Source: Sulfurimonas sp. (GTDB taxonomy: Bacteria; Campylobacterota; Campylobacteria; Campylobacterales; Sulfurimonadaceae). From it: a DNA stretch of 64,000 nt. The stretch lies in assembly GCA_030949945.1 (NCBI GenBank), contig JAUZRZ010000007.1:1-64000 (forward strand), given 5' to 3'. This document shows positions 30,819 to 40,092 of the stretch, piece by piece; positions within the stretch are counted from its first letter, which is position 1, and every line of letters begins with the position of its first letter. The notes under the pieces are model-generated. The model was not told the origin of the DNA. It saw only the letters and a list, made by a program, of their open reading frames with translations, and did not search any database. Position numbers and translations under genes: made by a program.

Positions 30819-32030
30819 TTGATAAAAAAGATACAAAAATATACAACTACAAATACTCTAGTCATCATAGGAATTGCACTCGGTGTACTTTTTGGACTTT
30901 TTCTTCCAGAACTAGCACTTAAACAGAAGATGATAGGTACTGCGTTTATCTACTTTTTGAAGATGATAGTTGTGCCATTAGTTTTTTCAAGTATCTTTGT
31001 CGCCATCCTCGGCTTAGGCTCGATTGAACATCTTAAACGCCTTGGTATTCGCACTCTTGGCTTGTATATGCTCACCACCGCTCTTGCAACTGCTTTAGCC
31101 ATTATTGCTATGAATATTTTTCCTGTTGGAGAGCATATTAGTAGTGAAGGTTTAGAGTTCGCAAAGGCACATACTATAGCTCCTTTTTCTATAGAAAATA
31201 TGTTACTAAGTTTTATACCAACAAATATTTTTAATGCACTAAGCAGTGGCTCTATGATGCAGATAATAGTATTTGCACTCTTTTTTGGAGTTGCATCCCT
31301 ACATCTATCGCCTAAACGCCAAGAGCCTTTAGTAGACTTTTTTACCTCTATTAGTGAAGCGATGTTAAGAATTTCTGAGTGGATTATCCGTCTTACCCCT
31401 ATCGGTGTTTTTTCTCTTATCTCTTATGTGATAGCCGATCAAGGAATAGATGTGATTTTGGGTCTCTACAAGTATATTTTAGTTGTTATTGGGGTCATCA
31501 TTATTCATGGAATTATCACTCTTCCTTTAGTGCTGAAAATCTTTGCAAAAATAGATCCTTATGCTTATATGTACTCTCTCAGAGAAGCGACTATCATGGC
31601 ATTCTCAACGGCATCTTCAGCAGCGACACTTCCTATAAGTATGAAAATTGTTGAAGAGGTTGGGGGAGTTGATAAAAAAACTGCCTCATTTGTACTGCCT
31701 TTAGGTGCGACAGTTTCTATGGATGGAACGGCGGCATATCTAAGTGTAGCAGTCCTCTACATAGCAAACCTCTCAGGAACAGTTCTCTCTTTTGGCGACC
31801 AAATCCTACTGGGCATAACGGTTGTAGCCCTTAGCATCGGTGTAGCAGCACTACCTAGTGCTTCACTTGTGATGATGGTGGTCATTCTCAACCAACTTGG
31901 ACTCCCTGTTGAGTATATAGCAGTAGTTGTGGCAGTCGATAGAATCTTAGATATGTGTCGTACATCTCTTAATGTTACTTCAGATTTAGTTGTAACAAAG
32001 ATTATAGATGTTTATGAAAAGCGAAGATAA
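30819..32030 (+). CDS. Dicarboxylate/amino acid:cation symporter
   Basis: A 403-aa DAACS-family carrier for glutamate, aspartate or C4-dicarboxylates, driven by Na+ or H+. It has eight hydrophobic segments, the serine-rich re-entrant loop seen as AFSTASSAATLPISM, the VLPLGATVSMDGTAAY region and the SASLVMMVVILNQLG loop. The TTG start lies behind AAAGGAA, 22 bases after asnB. The frame is intact. Confidence 0.9.
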   Translation: MIKKIQKYTTTNTLVIIGIALGVLFGLFLPELALKQKMIGTAFIYFLKMIVVPLVFSSIFVAILGLGSIEHLKRLGIRTLGLYMLTTALATALAIIAMNIFPVGEHISSEGLEFAKAHTIAPFSIENMLLSFIPTNIFNALSSGSMMQIIVFALFFGVASLHLSPKRQEPLVDFFTSISEAMLRISEWIIRLTPIGVFSLISYVIADQGIDVILGLYKYILVVIGVIIIHGIITLPLVLKIFAKIDPYAYMYSLREATIMAFSTASSAATLPISMKIVEEVGGVDKKTASFVLPLGATVSMDGTAAYLSVAVLYIANLSGTVLSFGDQILLGITVVALSIGVAALPSASLVMMVVILNQLGLPVEYIAVVVAVDRILDMCRTSLNVTSDLVVTKIIDVYEKRR

Positions 32031-32880
32031 AACATATAAGTGGCTACTTCTTTTAGCGATGCTACTATGGGGTGGAGGCTGGACTGCACTTAAAATTCTC
32101 ACCTACACTCAAAGCATGGAAATCATTGTTTTTTGGCGATTTTTTCTGATGAGTATCTCTTTTATACCTATCTTATATTTTTTCAACAAGCCCATTAGAT
32201 TAAACAAAAATGCTCTCTTATATATAAGCAGTAGTGCTGTTTTAAACATCCTTTTTATGGTATTTGCTTTTATCGGTATTTATGGTGGACTTGCAGGTTC
32301 GGGGAGTGTGATAATCACTACTTTTAGTCCGATTTTAACCTTTATTTTGTTTGCACTTTTATATAAAAAACACTTAACACCGCTACAGTACTTTGCTCTT
32401 TTTTTAGGTCTTGTAGGGGGTTTTATACTCTTAGAACTTGAGAATATATCTCTTTTTTTAGAGAGCTCAAATATCTACTTTTTACTCTGTGCTCTTGTAT
32501 GGGCAGGAGTAACACTGCTCTCACAACACTCAGCAAAATATATACACCCTATCCATTATAGTTTTTTCATCTCACTCATCGCTACTGTCGCTTCATTTAT
32601 CTATGCTTTTGATGCAGACCTGCTTAGTGTGTTTAGTGAGGGTTTAGAGTTTTGGGTAGCACTGATTTATCTCGCAGTATTTGGACAGACTATCGCTACT
32701 ACTATCTTTTTTATGGCATCATCGAAACTGGGGAGTCAAACAACTAGCTCATTTATGTTTTTAGTTCCTATTTTTGCACTTTTGAGTGCTTGGTTTGTTC
32801 TGGATGAGCCGATTGAGACTCATATTATTATCGGTGGATTTGTTAGTATGTTTGCAGTATACTATCTGAATAAAAAGTAG
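32008..32880 (+). CDS. EamA/DMT-family transporter
   Basis: The 290-aa protein has ten hydrophobic helices in two EamA repeats (LLAMLLWGGGWTALK at the start; VWAGVTLLSQHSAKY and FMFLVPIFALLSAWFVLDE in the second). Such carriers export small metabolites or amino acids. It overlaps the previous gene by about 23 bases if the upstream ATG is used; the ATG at 32014 (MKSEDK) is also possible. Confidence 0.85.
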   Translation: MFMKSEDKTYKWLLLLAMLLWGGGWTALKILTYTQSMEIIVFWRFFLMSISFIPILYFFNKPIRLNKNALLYISSSAVLNILFMVFAFIGIYGGLAGSGSVIITTFSPILTFILFALLYKKHLTPLQYFALFLGLVGGFILLELENISLFLESSNIYFLLCALVWAGVTLLSQHSAKYIHPIHYSFFISLIATVASFIYAFDADLLSVFSEGLEFWVALIYLAVFGQTIATTIFFMASSKLGSQTTSSFMFLVPIFALLSAWFVLDEPIETHIIIGGFVSMFAVYYLNKK

Positions 32881-32898
32881 ATTGAAGGAGTAGGTGTA

Positions 32899-34080
32899 AT
32901 GAAAAAGATATTAATTTTAGGTGGTGGATTTGCTGGACTTGATGCGGCTATTCATCTTAAAAAACTTCGCTATGATGTGACCTTAGTAAGTGAAAGAGAC
33001 TACTTTTATATCTACCCTACCTCTATATGGGTGCCTACACATGGGAGTGAGTTTGATGATGTCTGCATCGATTTAAATGAACTTCAAACTGTTCATAAGT
33101 TTGAGCTAATTATAGACAGTGTGAAAGAAATTTCTCAAAAAAATAACTCTGTGACATTAGCCTCTCATGGAAATATAGATGATTATGATTATTTGATTGT
33201 AGCCTTAGGTGCTGCAAAGGTAAAACATAAGGGGATACAAAACACTCTCTCTATCTGTGGAAAACCAGAAGACTCTCTTAAAATTCGTGATGCACTAGAT
33301 GCTCTTGTCGAAAAAGGAGAGGGCAGAATCGCTATGGGTTTTGGAGGAAATCCTAAAGATAGCTCTGCTGTTCGTGGTGGTCCTGCGTTTGAGTTACTTT
33401 TTAATGTGCATAATATGCTTAAGAAAAAAGGAATTCGAGATAAGTTTGAACTAACTTTTTTTGCCCCAATGCCTAAACCAGGACAGAAAATGGGACCACA
33501 AGCACTAGCTATGATGGATACTTTTTTTAATAAACTAGGGATAAAAAAACATTTCGGCAGAAAAATCACAGGTTTTTCTCCAGAAGGTATAGACTTTGAA
33601 GATAATACTACTTTAAAATCTGATTTTACTATGTTTATTCCTGCAGGGAGTGGGCATGATATTATTATCAATTCCGACTTGCCTCAAAACGCGGCAGGAT
33701 TTATTAAAACAGATGACTACTCAAATGTACTAAATGCAGATGGATCAGCTACAAATGTATATGCCATTGGTGATGTGGCCGCACTTGAAGGACATGACTG
33801 GAGAGCAAAACAGGGACATATGGCAGAGCTTATGGCTAAAAATGTTGCACATAATATTCATGCTAGAGAAAACAGTAGAGATGACTTTAAAGGTTATGCA
33901 GAGCATATAAATATTATCTGTGTAATGGATACTGGAGATGGTGCATCTTTTGTTTATCGTGATGCTAAACGCTCTTTTATGTTACCAATGCCTTTCATCG
34001 GTCACTGGCTTAAACGTGGTTGGGGTGTTTATTGTAGAAATTCTAAATTAGGAAAAATACCTAGAATTCCAGGGATGTAA
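32899..34080 (+). CDS. SQR-like flavoprotein oxidoreductase
   Basis: The 393-aa protein has the FAD loop GGGFAGLDAAIHLKKL at the start, the YLIVALGAA stretch and the FAD-binding YAIGDVAALEG near residue 300. The overall layout matches sulfide:quinone oxidoreductase and type II NADH dehydrogenases. A cysteine (about 120, LSICGKP) falls near one SQR redox cysteine. The usual second cysteine after the GGP-type loop is absent; that stretch reads GGNPKDSSAVRGGPAFE. It is therefore an SQR-family relative rather than a proven sulfide oxidiser. The basic carboxyl end may sit on the membrane. Confidence 0.75.
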   Translation: MKKILILGGGFAGLDAAIHLKKLRYDVTLVSERDYFYIYPTSIWVPTHGSEFDDVCIDLNELQTVHKFELIIDSVKEISQKNNSVTLASHGNIDDYDYLIVALGAAKVKHKGIQNTLSICGKPEDSLKIRDALDALVEKGEGRIAMGFGGNPKDSSAVRGGPAFELLFNVHNMLKKKGIRDKFELTFFAPMPKPGQKMGPQALAMMDTFFNKLGIKKHFGRKITGFSPEGIDFEDNTTLKSDFTMFIPAGSGHDIIINSDLPQNAAGFIKTDDYSNVLNADGSATNVYAIGDVAALEGHDWRAKQGHMAELMAKNVAHNIHARENSRDDFKGYAEHINIICVMDTGDGASFVYRDAKRSFMLPMPFIGHWLKRGWGVYCRNSKLGKIPRIPGM

Positions 34081-34173
34081 TGCATTCACACTTTATTTAC
34101 ATTTGTATCTTATAATACACTTACGAAAAAGAGTAGAACCAATCTTTTTCTCTCCTTGTTCGACACTCGAAGA

Positions 34174-35217
34174 TTAGTCGCTTTGTTTAGCCTTACGTTT
34201 TAATTTCATTTTTCGTTTGGCTAACTCGCGCATGTCTTCTGTTGTATCACTCTCATCCATTATCTCCACACCAAGTATGGTTTCAACACAATCTTCTAAA
34301 GTGATTATTCCATCAGTTTGATCATAATTGTCCATAACTAAAAACATATGATCTTTTTTAGTGATAAACAGATCAAGTGCCTTACTTACGGGTACATTTT
34401 CATTTATGGAAAACATCTCTTTTTTTATCGAACCTAACGTTACACTATCATCACTCAGTGCCTGTTTAAAAATTCTTTTTGTAAGAACTAATCCTGTTAC
34501 ATTTTCAATGCTATCTCTATAAACAGGAATACGAGAAAATTTAAATATTGCTTCTTGAGTCTCTATAACTTCTTTGATACTCATCTTCTCATCAAGGGCA
34601 AACACAACAGAACGCGGTGTTAAAACCTCGCTTACTTTAATGTTGTCAAGGTTTAAAATGTTCTCAATTACATCAGACTCTTTCTCATCTATGACCCCAT
34701 CATCTTCACTCTGCAGCATTGATTCTAAAAGTTCTTCTTTTGTGAGTGAGTTTGCATCATCTTTATCTTTTCCTATTTTATTTGTTACAAAAAGAGTGGA
34801 GAGAATAATAGGATATGTTATCCAGATAAAAATGCGGATAAACTGAGAAGCAACTGGTGCTAATGTCTTCCAATAAACAGCACCAATAGTTTTTGGAATA
34901 ATTTCACTTAAAAAAAGAATCGCAAAAGTTAAAACAACAGAGACAATTACAACAGCATCATTCCCAAAAACCTGAGCTGCTTGTGCACCAACTGCAGCAG
35001 CACCTAAAGTATTTGCGATGGTGTTTAAGATTAAAATTCCAGCAAGAGACTTGTTGATATTCTCTTTTTGTATGCGAAGTAAGTTTCCAACGCTTGGGCG
35101 CTCTTTTTCTAAAACTGCGACATATGACATATTGATTGAGAGCAGTACTGATTCTAAAACTGAGCAGATAAATGAAACACCAACAGATAGAACAAAAAAT
35201 AGTATTAATAGATCCAA
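34174..35217 (-). CDS. CNNM/CorC-family divalent-cation transporter
   Basis: The 347-aa protein has a DUF21 membrane domain of four helices (FICSVLESVLLSINMSYV, TIANTLGAAAVG, FLSEIIPKTIGAVYW) followed by two CBS domains (SEVLTPRSVVFALDE, DHMFLVMDNYDQTDGIITLEDC). Such proteins export magnesium or cobalt. It is next to mgtE in the same direction, suggesting linked control of magnesium. The carboxyl end is strongly basic. Confidence 0.85.
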   Translation of the reverse strand: MDLLILFFVLSVGVSFICSVLESVLLSINMSYVAVLEKERPSVGNLLRIQKENINKSLAGILILNTIANTLGAAAVGAQAAQVFGNDAVVIVSVVLTFAILFLSEIIPKTIGAVYWKTLAPVASQFIRIFIWITYPIILSTLFVTNKIGKDKDDANSLTKEELLESMLQSEDDGVIDEKESDVIENILNLDNIKVSEVLTPRSVVFALDEKMSIKEVIETQEAIFKFSRIPVYRDSIENVTGLVLTKRIFKQALSDDSVTLGSIKKEMFSINENVPVSKALDLFITKKDHMFLVMDNYDQTDGIITLEDCVETILGVEIMDESDTTEDMRELAKRKMKLKRKAKQSD

Positions 35218-35231
35218 ATTTTACAAATTCC

Positions 35232-36562
35232 TTAGAGTAATATATATGTTGCAAGTGCTAAAAAGCTAAAAAAGCCTACAACATCGGTTATAGTTGTTAA
35301 AATGACAGTACTTCCAATAGCAGGATCAACATCCATTCTTTTTAAAAGTAGTGGTATACTCGCACCAAAGAGTCCCGCAAAGAGAAGGTTGATAAGCATA
35401 CTTAGAGCAATCACAACACCTAGCATAGAAGTGTGAAACCATAAAGTGGCGATAGTTCCCATAATTATAGCGAATATGAGTCCATTTATAAGGGATATAA
35501 GAACTTCTTTTTTTTATAATACGAATTGCATCACCTTTGGATATGTCTCCAAGGGCAAGTTGACGAACAACAACAGTAAGACTTTGTGTTCCTGCATTTC
35601 CACCCATAGAAGCTACAATAGGCATAAGAACAGCAAGTGCGACCATGCTCTCTAGGGTCTCAGCAAAAAGCCCTATGACAAGAGAGGCAGATATAGCTGT
35701 GAGAAGATTTAGTGCCAGCCATGTTGCACGTTTACGACCAGCGGGTAGTATCTCTTCATCCTCTTCAGCTTCATCATTTACCCCAGCAAGGTTATACATC
35801 TGCTCAGTTGCATGCTCGTTTATAATGTCATAAATATCATCCGAGGTAATACGACCGAGTAAAACACCATAAGCATTTACAATGGCTAAAACAGAGAGAT
35901 CATACTCTTCAAAAAATATGTACAACTTCTTTTATATCATCCGTATCAACCGCTTTTATTGGCTCAAAACTCTCTTGGCTTGCTTCTATATTTTCTATAA
36001 CTGTTTTAGAGAAGTCAAAAATAAGCAGGTCGTCTAAACCTACAGCATATTGTAGTTTATTGTCCTTGTCAATGATAAAAAGGTTTTGAACATTTTCAAC
36101 TTTGTTCTCTTTGCGAAGTTTAGCAAAACGTTTAATGACATCTTGTACTATTTCATCTGCATATGCTGTGAAAAGTTCAAGTTGCATATGTGAACCGGCT
36201 TTATCTTCACCATATGTTTTGAGCTTTTGTATCTCTTCTTGATCATCTTCATGAAGATTCTCAAACACTTGACTGGCAACATCTTCATCGACATCTTCAA
36301 GCTCTTGCATAAACTCAGCTTGATCATCAGACTCTAGTTCTGTAACAGCATGAGAGAGTTCATCTACACTTAGGTTTTCAACTACATCATCAAAGTATCT
36401 ATCAGGAAGAGCAAGTGCTACATCCCCGACTAAGTCTTTAGGAACAAGTTTTATAGCATCAGAAAAATCGTTATCACTTAAACCTTTTAAAATTTTAGCA
36501 ATATCAGTAGGGTGCATATCACCTTTGTCGTGAGCACTTAAGTAGTCTTTTAGTTGATTCAT
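35232..36562 (-). CDS. mgtE: Magnesium channel MgtE (frameshifted)
   Basis: The amino part (35909-36562) has the acidic superhelical N domain (ESDDQAEFMQELEDVDEDVA) and the first CBS domain. The middle (35326-35925) completes the CBS pair and has the channel signature MGGNAGTQSLTVVVRQLALG. The end (35232-35462) holds the last helices. Slips lie near 35920 and 35510 (in an A run). Length is about 443 aa, as usual. The N and CBS domains close the pore at high magnesium. Confidence 0.9.
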
Positions 36563-36608
36563 TTGTGTAATTATATCTGATTTAAGTTAAACATATACAT
36601 GGTTTTTC

Positions 36609-37260
36609 TTAAAAGAGTGTGAAAAGATAGCCACCATTTAAAGTGGTTTTTGTATATCTATAAAGTCCATCCAACTCTATAACTACACGATAGTAGCCCT
36701 TATGATTTCCAACTTTTACTTTTTTGATAATACTTTTACTACTTATCTCTTTCTCGTAACTTCTTATGTCAATATCACGCTCAAAATCACATACAATTCT
36801 ATGAGGCTTTGTGAGAAGAAAGTTTCTTAGCATTTTATCTTTGTAACTAACTTGAAGTCTTTTTACTTGCATAGAGAGATATGAAAGATAAAGAAGCAAT
36901 TTTAGTGAATTTTTCACTTTTTTTAGATAGTTTTTTGGAGAGTTCTTTTGAATCTCTGTTTTTTTCATCTCCACCAATATTTTGAGAAATGAAAATGGGA
37001 AGATGCCAATCTATACTGTTTCCTAGTAACTCTTTTTTACTTACGATTGACCCATCTAAGTTTTTGTAAGTAATTGTTACACTTTCTAATGTTCTAGCAG
37101 TTGAGGGAAGTGTAAGTGTTGCACGTTTTAAGGGCTTTATTTGTGTAGGTCTATTAGAACTAATAGCAATGTCAGTTTCATTTGTTGATGGAAAAAAAGG
37201 ATTCTGTCTCGCATCTAAAGAACTTATTAAGAAAAGAGAAATCAGTAAAACTTTTATCAT
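36609..37260 (-). CDS. Periplasmic AMIN-domain protein (frameshifted)
   Basis: The start has a signal peptide (MIKVLLISLFLISSLDARQ), followed by a beta-rich stretch, a lysine-rich linker (the slip near 36940 is here) and an AMIN domain ending in VVIELDGLYRYTKTTLNGGYLFTLF. AMIN domains bind peptidoglycan and localise envelope proteins. The order recA-eno-FtsB-like-this gene matches what I recall of Campylobacter, where the counterpart is the glycoprotein CgpA. Confidence 0.75.
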
Positions 37261-37307
37261 AGAGACAAGCCTTATATTATTTATACTATTATAGCAAATT
37301 ATGAAAT

Positions 37308-37586
37308 TTATTGTGCACTTATCTCTTTTAACTCAAAGTATTCACGTTGGAGGTCAGCATTTTCTAGTTTCAGACGACTTACTTCATCTTGTAAATATAC
37401 TTCATAATCTTGTAAACCAAAAAGAATCTCTAAAGAAGATGTACCGTAAAGGAAAATTCCAAGATAAATACCTAGAACTACAACAATTGTAAAGAGAAAA
37501 AAGAACTTTGTAAGGGAGAGACCAAGATGTTTTTGTGTTATGCTCTCACTTACATCTATCCCTTCATATAGCTCTTCATCTCGCAT
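37308..37586 (-). CDS. FtsB/DivIC-like cell-division protein
   Basis: The 92-aa protein has a cytoplasmic tail, one membrane helix (about residues 27-49) and a short leucine-rich coiled coil (EVSRLKLENADLQREYFELKE), the layout of septum-initiator proteins. These link FtsQ and FtsL at the division site. It starts 16 bases after eno in the same direction. Confidence 0.75.
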   Translation of the reverse strand: MRDEELYEGIDVSESITQKHLGLSLTKFFFLFTIVVVLGIYLGIFLYGTSSLEILFGLQDYEVYLQDEVSRLKLENADLQREYFELKEISAQ

Positions 37587-37602
37587 ATCTTAGCTCATTA
37601 AC

Positions 37603-38871
37603 TTAGTTAAAAAGTACAGAACCTAAGTACTCGCCATAGACAACTTCGTTTTCTATCTCTAATAGGCGGTTATATTTAGCTGTTCTCTCATCACGTGCAG
37701 TTGAACCTGTTTTTATTTGACCACAGTTAAGTGCTACTGCAAAGTCTGCTATAAATGCATCTTCACTCTCACCAGAGCGGTGACTCATAACACAAGTATA
37801 ACCATTTCTTTGTGCTAAACGCACAGTTTGCATAGTCTCAGATACTGAACCAATTTGATTTGGTTTGATTAAAATTGAGTTAGCAATACCTTCACGGATA
37901 CCACGTGAAAGGATATTGGCATTTGTGACAAACAGGTCATCACCAACGATTTGAATTTTATCACCAAGTTTCTCAGTCATTAGTTTAAATCCATCCCAAT
38001 CTTCTTCATTGAGACCATCTTCGATAGAAACAATAGGGTATTTAGCACATAAATCAACATAATAATCTACTAGCTCCGCAGAAGTAACAGTACGGTTTTC
38101 AGACTCGAGTCTATAACCACCACCCTCAGCTAAAATTTCTGAAGCAGCTACATCTAAAGCTATTCCAAACTGTTCGCCTGCTTTATAACCAGCTTTCTCA
38201 ATTGCTTCAATTATAATTTGAATAGGCTCTTCATTTGAAGATAAATCTGGTGCAAAACCACCCTCATCACCTAGTGCAGTATTATGATTTTTAGCTTTTA
38301 AAATGCCTTTTAGAGTATGATACACTTCAGAAGAAGCTCTTAAACCCTCTGCAAAATCTTCAAAACCTACAGGAACAATCATATACTCTTGAAAGTCAAC
38401 TGAATTATCAGCATGTGATCCACCGTTTATGATGTTTAACATTGGTGTAGGAATAGTCATCGCGTTTGCTCCACCAAGGTAACGGTAAAGAGGCATACCA
38501 AGGCTTTTTGCTGCAGCACGAGCTACTGCCATTGAAACACCAAGTACTGCATTTGCACCTAGTTTTGTGTAGTTCTCAGTGCCATCTAGCTCTTTCATAG
38601 CTGCATCAATTACAGCTTGATTAAATGGAGACATACCGATGATAGCATCAGATATTTCATTGTTTACATGTCCTACGGCTTTTAAAACACCCTTACCCAT
38701 ATAACGTTTATCACCATCACGAAGCTCTAATGCCTCACGTTTTCCAGTGCTTGCACCTGAGGGTACTATGGCACTCTCTACTGTTCCATCACTCAACTCT
38801 ACTGTTGCTTTAACTGTTGGATTACCACGTGAATCCATTACTTCTATTGCACTAACATTATCTATAAACAT
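37603..38871 (-). CDS. eno: Enolase
   Basis: The 422-aa enzyme interconverts 2-phosphoglycerate and phosphoenolpyruvate. It shows [15 protein letters not shown], the [17 protein letters not shown] loop, the catalytic Glu in [10 protein letters not shown], metal-binding [11 protein letters not shown] and [11 protein letters not shown], the Lys in [14 protein letters not shown] and [19 protein letters not shown]. The frame is intact. Confidence 0.97.
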   Translation of the reverse strand: MFIDNVSAIEVMDSRGNPTVKATVELSDGTVESAIVPSGASTGKREALELRDGDKRYMGKGVLKAVGHVNNEISDAIIGMSPFNQAVIDAAMKELDGTENYTKLGANAVLGVSMAVARAAAKSLGMPLYRYLGGANAMTIPTPMLNIINGGSHADNSVDFQEYMIVPVGFEDFAEGLRASSEVYHTLKGILKAKNHNTALGDEGGFAPDLSSNEEPIQIIIEAIEKAGYKAGEQFGIALDVAASEILAEGGGYRLESENRTVTSAELVDYYVDLCAKYPIVSIEDGLNEEDWDGFKLMTEKLGDKIQIVGDDLFVTNANILSRGIREGIANSILIKPNQIGSVSETMQTVRLAQRNGYTCVMSHRSGESEDAFIADFAVALNCGQIKTGSTARDERTAKYNRLLEIENEVVYGEYLGSVLFN

Positions 38872-38961
38872 TTATTCGCCTTTATAGTTTGTATATTATT
38901 TTTGGCATTTTATCTTAATTTGACTAAAATTTAGGTTATGGTTCTCTATTTAATATATCTA

Positions 38962-39999
38962 TTAAGCATCAGAATCGTTAATATCTGTTGTATCCATTAT
39001 CATTACATCACTGATTCCCATCGCAACTTTGATTTTTTCTTCAATTTCGGCTGCTAGTTCTGGCTCATCTTTAAACTTTTGTTTAACATTCTCACGACCT
39101 TGACCTAGTTTTGTATCTTCGTATGCAAACCAAGCCCCAGCCTTATCTATGATGTCTAGTTTTACACCGTAATCAACTAGCTCACCCTCTTTAGAGATTC
39201 CCTCTCCAAACATAATGTCAAACTCTGCTTGACGAAATGGAGGTGCAACTTTATTCTTAATTACTTTAGCCTTTACTCTATTTCCAATTACACTCTCACC
39301 CTGTTTAAGTGATGCAATTCTACGTACATCAATACGAACACTTGCATAAAACTTGAGGGCATTACCACCAGTTGTAGTTTCAGGAGAGCCATAACCCATC
39401 ATTCCAATTTTCATACGGAGTTGATTGATAAAGATAACAGTACAGTTCATTTTACTAAGGATACCTGTTAATTTACGAAGTACCTTAGACATCATACGAG
39501 CTTGAACACCGACTTGTTGGTCTGTCATCTCACCTTCTATCTCTACTTTTGGAGTAAGTGCAGCAACAGAGTCAATGACAATTAAATCAATTGCTCCACT
39601 TCTTGCGATAGTCTCAACAATATCAAGTGCTTGTTCACCATAATCAGGTTGTGAAACAAGTAGGTTTTCAACATCAACACCAAGGTTTTTTGCATATCCT
39701 ACATCAAGGGCATGTTCTGCATCTATAAAAGCACATACCCCACCATTTTTTTGACACTGCGCTGTTATTTGAAGTGCTAAAGTTGTTTTACCTGAACTCT
39801 CTGGTCCATATATTTCAACTACACGTCCTTGAGGGACTCCGCCAATACCAAGTGCTAAATCAAGTCCTAAAGAGCCTGTACTAATGGACTGAATTGGTTC
39901 AATATTTTTATCACCAAGACGCATTAAAGCACCTTTACCAAAAGCTTTGTCTATCTGCTTCATCGCTAAGTCTAATGATTTTTGTTTGTTTGCATCCAT
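38962..39999 (-). CDS. recA: Recombinase RecA
   Basis: The 345-aa recombinase has Walker [13 protein letters not shown], Walker [11 protein letters not shown], the L1 loop [16 protein letters not shown] and the L2 loop with [22 protein letters not shown]. It carries out strand exchange in repair and natural transformation. The RBS is AAGGG before the ATG. It precedes eno on the same strand with a 90-base gap. Confidence 0.97.
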   Translation of the reverse strand: MDANKQKSLDLAMKQIDKAFGKGALMRLGDKNIEPIQSISTGSLGLDLALGIGGVPQGRVVEIYGPESSGKTTLALQITAQCQKNGGVCAFIDAEHALDVGYAKNLGVDVENLLVSQPDYGEQALDIVETIARSGAIDLIVIDSVAALTPKVEIEGEMTDQQVGVQARMMSKVLRKLTGILSKMNCTVIFINQLRMKIGMMGYGSPETTTGGNALKFYASVRIDVRRIASLKQGESVIGNRVKAKVIKNKVAPPFRQAEFDIMFGEGISKEGELVDYGVKLDIIDKAGAWFAYEDTKLGQGRENVKQKFKDEPELAAEIEEKIKVAMGISDVMIMDTTDINDSDA

Positions 40000-40092
40000 T
40001 TTAAGGGCTCACTTATTTTAAATTTGAGTTATTCTATACTATTTTTAGTAGTATAGTAAAATATATGACAATTTGCCATATATTTTATAAAT

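Noticed and set aside
33189-33671. 160-aa minus-strand ORF inside the SQR-like gene
   Set aside because: It is antisense to a clean, conserved flavoprotein frame and has the composition of a shadow frame.
34095-34170. Bidirectional terminator between the SQR-like and CNNM genes
   Set aside because: AAAAAGA/TCTTTTT can pair, but the stem is weak and AT-only, so I did not list it as a feature.
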